This document shows, one piece after another, positions 1 to 4,820 of a DNA stretch of 7,951 nt; within the stretch, counting starts at the first letter, position 1; every line of letters begins with the position of its first letter. The position numbers and the translations under genes were made by a program. The notes under the pieces were generated by a model. That model had not been told where the DNA came from. It was given only the letters and a program-made list of their open reading frames with translations, and did not search any database. The DNA is from JAPKZH01 sp964537875. Its GTDB lineage: Bacteria; Acidobacteriota; Aminicenantia; Aminicenantales; UBA4085. Where the stretch lies: contig CAZIDN010000121.1 of assembly GCA_964537875.1 (NCBI GenBank), positions 1-7,951 of the forward strand, in the 5' to 3' direction.

Positions 1-112
1 TAAGGGCGACATCTCTTTCCAGGCGTTCATCCCTGGCCCGATAGACAACACCCATACCTCCAGCGCCGATTTTTTCGATGATGCGATAATGTCCGAGAGT
101 CTGGCCTATCAT
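1..112 (-). CDS. Ser/Thr protein kinase, N-terminal fragment (Pkn2/Hanks type)
   Basis: This is the first 37 codons of a eukaryote-type serine/threonine kinase, cut by the left edge. What is visible: Met1, then HYRIIEKIG leading into the glycine-rich ATP-binding loop (GAGGMGVVY, residues 16-24), then RARDERLERDVAL, which ends where the VAxK lysine is expected. Kinases of this family phosphorylate Ser/Thr on proteins; in Acidobacteriota-like genomes they often carry C-terminal TPR, TolB or WD40 domains, but that part lies outside the window. The start is supported by a strong Shine-Dalgarno (AAGGAG at 122-127, 9 nt from the ATG) and by a promoter further upstream. The gene is transcribed away from everything else in the window, so it is not in an operon with its neighbours. 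Family assignment is firm; domain architecture and targets are unknown. Confidence 0.9.
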   Translation of the reverse strand, partial: MIGQTLGHYRIIEKIGAGGMGVVYRARDERLERDVAL

Positions 113-249
113 GGTGGTTCACTCCTTGAAATCCAGCCGAATTGCAGGAATTCTCCTTCTCCCAGCAAAGTAGATAGTATGGCGGATTTCTGTTCTCAAA
201 CTCTTTGTGGCCCCTTTGAGTTCGGAATGCCTACAATTACTATAGGAAT

Positions 250-279
250 ACTATATCACCGCCCGGTGATCGATGTCAA
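250..279 (-). promoter_or_regulatory. Promoter of the kinase gene with a palindromic operator-like site
   Basis: On the minus strand there is a consensus -35 TTGACA (279-274), an 18-bp spacer and a -10 TATAGT (255-250), giving a predicted start near 243 and a leader of about 130 nt before the kinase ATG at 112. Overlapping the spacer and the edge of the -10 is a perfect inverted repeat, ATCACCG-CC-CGGTGAT (255-270), in the position expected of a repressor operator. A second TATAGT lies 11 bp downstream (244-239) and could serve as an alternative -10. Confidence 0.6.
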
Positions 280-289
280 GTTACTGTAT

Positions 290-310
290 GGGGACACAAT
301 ATCAATTTCC
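290..310 (+). repeat. 21-bp REP-like element, copy 1
   Basis: First of four identical 21-bp copies (GGGGACACAA at one end, ATCAATTTCC at the other). Here it is followed by CATTTTTT and preceded by TAT. It lies 11 bp upstream of the kinase -35 box and about 95 bp upstream of the TA1 promoter. The GGGGACA end resembles that of REP-like elements associated with Y1-type (RAYT) transposases; that link is from memory of the family style, not from a match seen here. Confidence 0.85.
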
Positions 311-404
311 CATTTTTTTAATTCCGAACCGGGGTAACTGGACGGCTGTCATAAATTTCCAGGCCTGAGATTTTCGAATCGGGAGTTTCGTCTGAAAGGT
401 GGGA

Positions 405-457
405 TTGACATTTCTTCGGAAGAGGCTTAGGCTATGTCTGAAATTGCGAAATTCAGA
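405..457 (+). promoter_or_regulatory. Promoter and candidate operator of TA module 1
   Basis: A consensus -35 TTGACA (405-410), a 17-bp spacer and TAGGCT as -10 (428-433) predict a transcript start near 440. Immediately over that start is an imperfect palindrome at 437-457, with arms TCTGAA (437-442) and TTCAGA (452-457) and inner TT/AA pairs around GCG. An operator over the start site fits the autorepression usual for AbrB-type antitoxins. The promoter implies that translation starts at ATG 476, not at the upstream ATG 434, which lies before the predicted transcript start. Confidence 0.6.
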
Positions 458-475
458 AATTATGAGAGCGTAACC

Positions 476-814
476 ATGAGCGAGAAGGCGAGAACAGAAG
501 AACTGGTCAGGTTGCGGGCCCGAGGGCAGGTGACTCTCCCCAGCTTCATCCGAGAAAAGCTCCATTTGGAGGAAGGAAACCTGGTTCTGATAAAGGTTGT
601 AGACAACACCATCATTTTGGTCCCCCAGGAAACGATCGACAAGGAACAGTCATGGTTTTGGCGGGAACGGTGGCAGAAGCTCGAGGCCGAGGCGGAAGAG
701 GATATCCGGAAAGGAAAAGTGAAATCTTTTGATTCGGCCGAGGAATTCTTCGATGAAATTGACGCAAGGCCTGAAGCTCACAAGAACGGAAAGGTTCAAA
801 AAAAGCGTTCTTGA
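476..814 (+). CDS. AbrB/MazE-fold antitoxin of TA module 1
   Basis: A 112-aa protein with an N-terminal AbrB/SpoVT swapped-hairpin DNA-binding domain: RLRARGQVTLPSFIREKL followed by LEEGNLVLIKVVDNTIILVPQ (about residues 12-52). After this comes a charged, helical C-terminal half ending in SFDSAEEFFDEIDA, the kind of tail that wraps and neutralises a RelE-fold toxin. It overlaps the toxin gene by 62 bp, which gives coupled translation. An in-frame ATG at 434 would add 14 residues (MSEIAKFRNYESVT), but it lies upstream of the predicted transcript start, and the domain normally begins close to the Met used here; GAGAG at 464-468 can serve as the ribosome site. The protein probably binds the palindrome at 437-457 and represses its own operon. 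Family assignment is confident; the start is inferred. Confidence 0.85.
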   Translation: MSEKARTEELVRLRARGQVTLPSFIREKLHLEEGNLVLIKVVDNTIILVPQETIDKEQSWFWRERWQKLEAEAEEDIRKGKVKSFDSAEEFFDEIDARPEAHKNGKVQKKRS

Positions 815-1034
815 TTTAGACCGGCAAACCAGAGAGAAGCTGCGAAAACAGCTCGAGATCTTAGTCTCGAACCCACGGCATCCCTCGCTGGGCGTGAAAA
901 AGATCAAGGGGACAAAATCAATTTTCGAGGCTCGGGTGGATGACCATTATAGGTTCACCTTCGAATACGGGGAAAAGAACGAGATTATTCTTAGAGTAAT
1001 CGGGCCTCATAACTCGGCGCTCAAAAGGCCATAA
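753..1034 (+). CDS. RelE/ParE-superfamily toxin of TA module 1
   Basis: A 93-aa toxin-like protein with the RelE fold pattern: N-terminal LTRTERFKKSVLDL, a basic helix pair (RQTREKLRKQLEIL) and the repeat-strand core (HPSLGVKKIKGTKSIFEARV, then DHYRFTFEY) ending in LRVIGPHNSALKRP. Related RelE/StbE toxins cleave mRNA at the ribosome, while ParE members target gyrase; sequence alone does not settle which applies. The C-terminal GPHN replaces the HD often seen at this place in relatives. ATG 753 is chosen because GAGGAA (740-745) precedes it by 7 nt; a TTG at 729 is possible but has no good ribosome site. It follows and overlaps the AbrB-type antitoxin gene and is convergent with peptidase 1. 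Confidence 0.85.
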   Translation: MKLTQGLKLTRTERFKKSVLDLDRQTREKLRKQLEILVSNPRHPSLGVKKIKGTKSIFEARVDDHYRFTFEYGEKNEIILRVIGPHNSALKRP

Positions 1035-1044
1035 GGTTCAGGGC

Positions 1045-1086
1045 TTTTCCATGGAAAAAAGAAAAGCAGCTTTGCCTGCTATTTTT
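1045..1086. terminator. Bidirectional hairpin terminator between TA1 and peptidase 1
   Basis: Between the convergent stops lie a perfect 14-bp palindrome TTTTCCATGGAAAA (1045-1058) and a hairpin AGCAG-loop-CTGCT (1065-1080) followed by ATTTTT (1081-1086) on the plus strand. On the minus strand the same hairpin is followed by TTTTCTTTTTT, so it can serve both directions. The TAG stop of peptidase 1 lies inside the hairpin region. The stem is short (5 bp), so efficiency is uncertain. Confidence 0.5.
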
Positions 1087-3193
1087 CCTCGGCCTTTTTT
1101 TCTTCCTCGACCTCGATGGGGATGACGACGTCCTTGTTCCAGATGTGTTTGGCGAACCACTGCCAGTTGTGCCATGTGGCGGCGAGCCGCTCCTTGGGCC
1201 GCGAGATGCCGTGGCCGAAATCCTTGTAGACGATGAGCTTCACCTCGACGCCCATATCCTGGAGGCCCTGGAAAAGTTCGTAGGCGTTGGGGATGGGAAC
1301 GCGGCGGTCAAACTCGCCGTGCTGGATCAGGGTGGGTGTGTGCGCCTTCTTGATGTTCGTCATGGGAGAAGTCTTCAGGTAGATTGGCATGTCATCCCAA
1401 GGTGTGGCCTTGAGATAATGACGGGTGAAGGGATGGATGTCGGTGTTGACGTAATAGGTTACCCAGTTGGAGATCCCGGCCCCGACCGATATCGCCTTGA
1501 ACTTTGTGGAATTGGTTGCCAGGAACGCCGAGATATAGCCGCCCTGGCTCCAGCCCATGGCTCCCACCCGGTCGGAATCGACCAGGCCTTTCGCGATCAG
1601 GCTATCGACCCCGGATTCCACGTCCCACATGTCGCCCACACCTAGGTTGCGGACGTTCAGGGAGCGGAATTTCTCGCCGTAACCCCCTGAGCCCCGATAG
1701 TTCGGCTCCAGAATCAGGGCCCCCTTGCCTAGCCATTCAAGGTAGGGATAGACGAAGGCACTGACCAGGGCAGGGACTGAGGTGCCCGCCGGTCCGCCGT
1801 GAATGTTGACGAGCAGCGGATATTTCCGGCCGGGGTCGAACCCGTCGGGCTTCCAGAGGACGCCCTCGATCGCTGCCCCGTCTTTGCTCTTCCACTGGAC
1901 CACCTCGCGTGTGCCGGTCTTCCAGCCGGCGACCTGCTCCGTCATCCTGGTGACAATCTCCGGCTTCCACGAATCCAGGGTCGTGCGGTAGATTTCGGGG
2001 AGGGTCGTCCGGTCGAACCCGGCGAAGGCAACCGCGTTGCCGTCCTCGGCGAAGCTCAGGTGGTAGATATTTTCGGGTGTGGAGGCGATTCTGGTAAAAT
2101 TTCCGTTCGCCGGGTCGAGGAGATAGAGCCGTGTGAAGACCTTTTCGGAGCCCATAAAGGCAAGGCCGGCCTTTGTCCACTTGAGCAGGTAAGGATCCTC
2201 ATCGAAGGTTGAGGTCAGGACCGTAATCGGGCCTCCCCCGGCCGGTATCTTGGCGATTTTGCCGTTGACAAAGTAGCGGTCGTCCCCCATCGCGGTGGAA
2301 AAGGCGATCCATTGGCCGTCGGGAGACCAACTGGGCCCGCCATCCGAGCCCGGCTGGGTGACGAGCGGAGTGATCGTTCCGGATTCCACGTCCAGGATGG
2401 AGATGTCCGTTCTGGGCGAGGAGTTGATCAGGGGATCGGGACAGTGGTCAAAGGCGATTTTCTTGCTGTCGGGCGAAAAGGCGAAACTTCCGACCGTGAA
2501 ATCCGTGCCCGAGGTCAGCCGCTTTGCCTCCGGAGTCTTGCCCGGCTCGACAGGGACAAGCCAGAGGTGGGTCATCCGGTATTCGGCGTCTTCGACCTGG
2601 AACTTGCCGTATTGTTTTTCGCGGCCCTTGGATTCCTTGCTCTCGGGCTCGGTCGACGTGAAAGCGATTTGCTTGCTAGAGGGAGACCATTCATAGGAAT
2701 TGACGCCTTCCTTATGGTCGGTGAGCTTGAAGGCCTCGCCGCCGGCGGGGTTGATGAGGTAAATCTGACGGCTCTTTCCGTCGCGGTTGGCAAGGAAGGA
2801 GATCCAGCGGCCGTCGGGCGCCCAGGATGGCGAGTCGCTGCTTTCGTCGGTCGTTTGGGTGAGCTGGAATGGGGCGGCACCGTCGCGGCTGAGCCAGATT
2901 TCGGTATCATACTTGTTCTTTTCCCAGTCGGGCTGGCGCACGGTGAAAAGGATGTGCTTTCCGCAAGGGGAAATGACGGGATTTCCGACCGATTTCAGGC
3001 TCAGAACGTCTTTGAAAGTCGGGCCGGGGATCAGAGGGGCTTGAGCGGCAGGCTTAGCCGGTTCGACCTGTTTGGTTTGTGCGGCCTGTGGTTGGGTTTG
3101 TGTGGCCTGGTTGGCCTGTTTAGCCTGGCCGTTGCCGAGTGACGCCAAAACGAATACGACAAGGATTAGCCAAATTATCTTCTTTATGTTCAT
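1079..3193 (-). CDS. Exported S9 family peptidase 1 (acylaminoacyl-peptidase/DPP IV-like)
   Basis: A 704-aa serine peptidase of the prolyl oligopeptidase family, which trims N-terminal amino acids or dipeptides from short peptides. Order: signal peptide (MNIKK then IIWLILVVFVLASLG, residues 1-22); a Gln/Ala/Pro/Lys-rich linker of about 30 residues; a beta-propeller with TolB-like PD40 repeats (SPSWAPDGRWISF, YEWSPSSKQIAF, FAFSPDSKKIAF, PSWSPDGQWIAF); then an alpha/beta-hydrolase domain with oxyanion motif NIHGGP and catalytic triad Ser549 (GWSQGGY), Asp629 (GEFDRRVP) and His661 (FGHG). The tail is Glu/Lys-rich (VEEEKKAEEK). The triad is complete, so it should be active in the periplasm or outside the cell. 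ATG 3193 is chosen because the signal peptide begins there; an open frame continues to 3424 but overlaps the relE gene. No Shine-Dalgarno precedes the ATG, and the promoter found implies a leaderless mRNA. It lies downstream of phd-relE on the same strand, so read-through is possible. Confidence 0.93.
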   Translation of the reverse strand: MNIKKIIWLILVVFVLASLGNGQAKQANQATQTQPQAAQTKQVEPAKPAAQAPLIPGPTFKDVLSLKSVGNPVISPCGKHILFTVRQPDWEKNKYDTEIWLSRDGAAPFQLTQTTDESSDSPSWAPDGRWISFLANRDGKSRQIYLINPAGGEAFKLTDHKEGVNSYEWSPSSKQIAFTSTEPESKESKGREKQYGKFQVEDAEYRMTHLWLVPVEPGKTPEAKRLTSGTDFTVGSFAFSPDSKKIAFDHCPDPLINSSPRTDISILDVESGTITPLVTQPGSDGGPSWSPDGQWIAFSTAMGDDRYFVNGKIAKIPAGGGPITVLTSTFDEDPYLLKWTKAGLAFMGSEKVFTRLYLLDPANGNFTRIASTPENIYHLSFAEDGNAVAFAGFDRTTLPEIYRTTLDSWKPEIVTRMTEQVAGWKTGTREVVQWKSKDGAAIEGVLWKPDGFDPGRKYPLLVNIHGGPAGTSVPALVSAFVYPYLEWLGKGALILEPNYRGSGGYGEKFRSLNVRNLGVGDMWDVESGVDSLIAKGLVDSDRVGAMGWSQGGYISAFLATNSTKFKAISVGAGISNWVTYYVNTDIHPFTRHYLKATPWDDMPIYLKTSPMTNIKKAHTPTLIQHGEFDRRVPIPNAYELFQGLQDMGVEVKLIVYKDFGHGISRPKERLAATWHNWQWFAKHIWNKDVVIPIEVEEEKKAEEK

Positions 3194-3199
3194 GCTTGT

Positions 3200-3228
3200 G
3201 TTATAAATAAATGGGGACACAATATCAA
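3200..3228 (-). promoter_or_regulatory. Promoter of peptidase 1, -35 box inside repeat copy 2
   Basis: On the minus strand TTGATA (3228-3223, within the 21-bp repeat) is followed after exactly 17 bp by TATAAC (3205-3200). Both match the sigma70 consensus at five of six positions. Only 6 nt separate the -10 from the ATG at 3193, so transcription would start at or next to the A of the start codon. This agrees with the lack of a Shine-Dalgarno. The other three repeat copies do not have a good -10 at this distance. Confidence 0.5.
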
Positions 3229-3233
3229 TTTCC
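3213..3233 (+). repeat. 21-bp REP-like element, copy 2
   Basis: Identical to copies 1, 3 and 4 over 21 bp, with ATG just before it as in copy 1 (TATG) and CGTAGGAA after it. It lies between the relE stop (3282) and the start of peptidase 1 (3193). With copy 3 it forms direct repeats around the Phd-RelE module. Confidence 0.85.
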
Positions 3234-3281
3234 GTAGGAAGACTGGAAGACTCGGGGGCAGCCCAAAATAAGATATTTCGC

Positions 3282-3530
3282 CTACCTTTTATAGACGTCC
3301 CTTCGGTGTCTGACCGTTTCAACCCAAATGTTCTTCTCTTGATCGATAAAATAGATGATTCTGGAGGCGCCAATTCGAAACGAAAATTCGCCCTCAAGAT
3401 CGCCGAGCAGCTTTTTTCCGGCAAGGGGATTTGAATGGATCTCTATTAGAGCGGCCTCAACCTTGGATTGGCTATTTTTGGGAAGTCGAAGAAAGTTTTT
3501 TTGGAAAGTCCGCGTGAGAAAAAGAGCCAT
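3282..3530 (-). CDS. RelE-family toxin of TA module 2
   Basis: An 82-aa RelE/ParE-superfamily toxin. Visible pattern: LTRTFQKNFLRLPKNSQSKV (N-terminal helices), HSNPLAGKKLLGDLEGEFSF (conserved core), then RIGASRIIYFID and the C-terminal TVRHRRDVYKR. The His/Arg/Tyr-rich end (HRRDVY) is typical of ribosome-dependent mRNA-cleaving RelE members rather than ParE gyrase poisons. The gene starts 8 nt after the stop of the Phd-type antitoxin, with no clear Shine-Dalgarno, so translation is probably coupled to the antitoxin. Peptidase 1 follows on the same strand 88 bp downstream, with a 21-bp repeat between them. Length is normal for the family. Confidence 0.88.
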   Translation of the reverse strand: MALFLTRTFQKNFLRLPKNSQSKVEAALIEIHSNPLAGKKLLGDLEGEFSFRIGASRIIYFIDQEKNIWVETVRHRRDVYKR

Positions 3531-3538
3531 GCATAAAT

Positions 3539-3802
3539 TCAGCGTTTCTCAGATAGTTTTTTGCCAAAAAAATCTTCATAGGCTGCGAACCTGCCCTCGA
3601 GAATGTCCTTCTTCGCTTCCAGGATCTCTTCGAGCAGCTTCCGGTCGGCCAGGACCTCTAGCGTCTCAACTTCTTCCGGGCTGAGAAGAACCGCTTTGGC
3701 CTTTGATCTTTGGACGATGACGTAATGAGCTCCTCTGGTCACATCCTTGATGATTGAGGCAAGCGAACTGCGGAGCTTGGCGATGCCGATAACTTTGTCC
3801 AT
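3539..3802 (-). CDS. Phd/YefM-family antitoxin of TA module 2
   Basis: An 87-aa antitoxin. The N-terminal half has the Phd/YefM pattern (VIGIAKLRSSLASIIKDV, then HYVIVQRSKAKAVLLSPEEVETL, residues 4-48), which dimerises and binds the operator. The C-terminal half is an acidic/basic helix (RKLLEEILEAKKDILEG) ending in AAYEDFFGKKL, the region that would bind RelE. ATG 3802 is preferred over the in-frame ATG at 3832 (MNSTIQLEHE extension): the -10 box lies at 3824-3819, inside that extension, so the longer form would not be transcribed from this promoter. The leader is about 10 nt and contains GGAA as a weak ribosome site. The gene leads the phd-relE operon. Confidence 0.88.
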   Translation of the reverse strand: MDKVIGIAKLRSSLASIIKDVTRGAHYVIVQRSKAKAVLLSPEEVETLEVLADRKLLEEILEAKKDILEGRFAAYEDFFGKKLSEKR

Positions 3803-3818
3803 TTCGTGTTCCAACTGA

Positions 3819-3847
3819 ATTGTACTATTCATTGTACCAATTGTCAA
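3819..3847 (-). promoter_or_regulatory. Promoter of the phd-relE operon with direct repeats
   Basis: On the minus strand TTGACA (3847-3842), a 17-bp spacer and TACAAT (3824-3819) form a near-consensus sigma70 promoter with a start near 3812. The heptamer GTACAAT occurs twice, 12 bp apart (3837-3831 and 3825-3819), the second overlapping the -10. Direct repeats about one helical turn apart on this site are a plausible operator for Phd-type autorepression. Confidence 0.6.
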
Positions 3848-3936
3848 ATCATATTTTTCTGCATTTTGCGAGCTCCAATCAAATAGACGGAGTGAAAAGG
3901 CACAAATTCTCAAGATAAATTCGGCTTTAGAAATAG

Positions 3937-3957
3937 GGGGACACAATATCAATTTCC
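3937..3957 (+). repeat. 21-bp REP-like element, copy 3
   Basis: Identical to the other three copies. Here it is preceded by an extra G and followed by GAAATT, so its end forms a perfect small palindrome AATTTC-C-GAAATT (3951-3963). This looks like the middle of a larger inverted element of which only one arm survives. A GTCCCC at 4005-4010 mirrors the GGGGAC at 3937-3942, but the sequence between does not pair further. Confidence 0.85.
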
Positions 3958-3998
3958 GAAATTCTGCGCGATGAGACGGCGCAAAAAATAAGTGGTAA

Positions 3999-4028
3999 CT
4001 TTTGGTCCCCAAAAGAGTATTTTAATAT
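3999..4028 (+). promoter_or_regulatory. Inverted repeat and weak promoter upstream of the methyltransferase
   Basis: A perfect inverted repeat CTTTTGG-TCC-CCAAAAG (3999-4015) lies about 50 bp before the methyltransferase start, followed by an AT-rich TAATAT (4023-4028) that could be a -10. TTTGGT (4001-4006), inside the inverted repeat, is a poor -35 at 16-bp spacing. The palindrome could be an operator; the promoter call is weak. Confidence 0.3.
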
Positions 4029-4064
4029 GGAATAATCAAAAAGTCGCGCTGAGGAGAAATTCAT

Positions 4065-4697
4065 ATGAGGAAAAGCATGCCCGCCGCCGTCCTGGTCGTA
4101 TTCATGATCGCCGCATATGGGCTCGGGCAGACGAAGACCGTCGCCGTCGAACCCTGGGAATGGGCCGTCAATATGCGTCAGCCCGTTCATAAGGTCATCG
4201 AAACGATCGGGTTGAAGCCGGGGATGGTCATCGGAGAGGTGGGAGCAGGCACGGGGCGAGTGACGGTTTGGCTCGCCGTAACCGTCGGGCCGACTGGCAA
4301 AGTTTACGCCAACGACATCGACGCCTCGGCCCTGGATCACCTCCAAAAGCGCTGCGAGAAAGAGGGCCTGACCAACGTGACGACGATCCTCGGGACCGTC
4401 GAAGACCCCCGCCTCCCCAAGGCGGCCCTGGACATCGCCTTTATGACCAACACGTACCATCATCTGGAAAAACCCGTCGAACTCGTCCGAAACCTCCTGC
4501 CGACCCTCAAGGAGAATGGGATTCTGGCCATCGTCGAACGCGATAAAGACCGGGCGGTCCACAAGGACGAAGCCACCTCGCAGGAAGATTTCATCGCCCA
4601 GATGGATCAGGCCGGGTTCGAAGTGATCAAGATCGACACGTCCATGAAGGAAGACAATATTTACATCGCCCGGCCGAAACGGGCCCCGGCGAGATAA
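4065..4697 (+). CDS. Class I SAM-dependent methyltransferase with signal peptide
   Basis: A 210-aa protein combining an N-terminal export signal with a Rossmann-fold methyltransferase. Residues 1-22 are MRK followed by a hydrophobic stretch (AAVLVVFMIAAYGLG), with cleavage plausible near Gly21/Gln22. The domain starts at about residue 38; motif I is EVGAGTG (58-64), the acidic ribose-binding segment is NDID (83-86), and later motifs are AFMTNTYHHLEKP, LLPTLKENGILAIVE and DFIAQMDQAGFEVI, as in Methyltransf_11/25-type enzymes. The substrate cannot be told from sequence. The start is firm: GAGGAG (4051-4056) lies 8 nt upstream. A Met at residue 37 would give a cytosolic form but lacks such a site. 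The gene is in the same direction as peptidase 2, which has its own promoter. Exported methyltransferases are odd because SAM is normally cytosolic; the signal may instead be an anchor. Confidence 0.88.
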   Translation: MRKSMPAAVLVVFMIAAYGLGQTKTVAVEPWEWAVNMRQPVHKVIETIGLKPGMVIGEVGAGTGRVTVWLAVTVGPTGKVYANDIDASALDHLQKRCEKEGLTNVTTILGTVEDPRLPKAALDIAFMTNTYHHLEKPVELVRNLLPTLKENGILAIVERDKDRAVHKDEATSQEDFIAQMDQAGFEVIKIDTSMKEDNIYIARPKRAPAR

Positions 4698-4731
4698 GGC
4701 CGTCTAATCAGGCGAAAAATTAAGGGGCGTG

Positions 4732-4760
4732 TTGCCATAGACTCATTTCCAGTGTAGAAT
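4732..4760 (+). promoter_or_regulatory. Promoter of peptidase 2
   Basis: TTGCCA (4732-4737), a 17-bp spacer and TAGAAT (4755-4760), each five of six to consensus, predict a start near 4767 and a leader of about 54 nt. The leader ends in a near-perfect Shine-Dalgarno, AAAGGAGGT, just before 4816. This separates peptidase 2 from the methyltransferase gene transcriptionally. Confidence 0.55.
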
Positions 4761-4820
4761 GGAAAACTTTTCAAACCTTAACGGATCATTTTCGTATATT
4801 CATTCTAAAGGAGGTTATCC

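Larger units (their letters stand above)
113..404. other. Divergent intergenic region between kinase and TA1
   Basis: This stretch contains no convincing gene. It holds the kinase leader and Shine-Dalgarno (113-243), the kinase promoter with its palindrome (250-279), repeat copy 1 (290-310), and about 95 bp (311-404) in which I see no clear signal. It is AT-richer than the flanking genes. Short open frames here (for example 89-337 plus) resemble no known family and overlap the regulatory signals. Confidence 0.6.

Noticed and set aside
89..337. Small open frame of 82 codons on the plus strand at the kinase promoter
   Set aside because: It covers the kinase start, its leader, promoter and repeat copy 1, lacks a ribosome site and resembles nothing known.
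2312..3142. Long open frame of 276 codons on the plus strand inside peptidase 1
   Set aside because: It is the mirror of a GC-rich coding region, resembles no family and lies antisense to a clear gene with an intact catalytic domain.
3194..3424. N-terminal extension of peptidase 1 to an upstream start at 3424
   Set aside because: It overlaps the relE toxin gene, includes the 21-bp repeat translated as EIDIVSP, and would bury the signal peptide internally.
3803..4012. Longer N-terminus for the Phd antitoxin (starts at 4012 or 3832)
   Set aside because: It would run through repeat copy 3 and the near-consensus promoter at 3819-3847; the Phd domain begins right after ATG 3802.
3927..4562. Open frame of 211 codons on the minus strand antisense to the methyltransferase
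   Set aside because: It overlaps a clear methyltransferase gene, contains the repeat element and has no recognisable domain.
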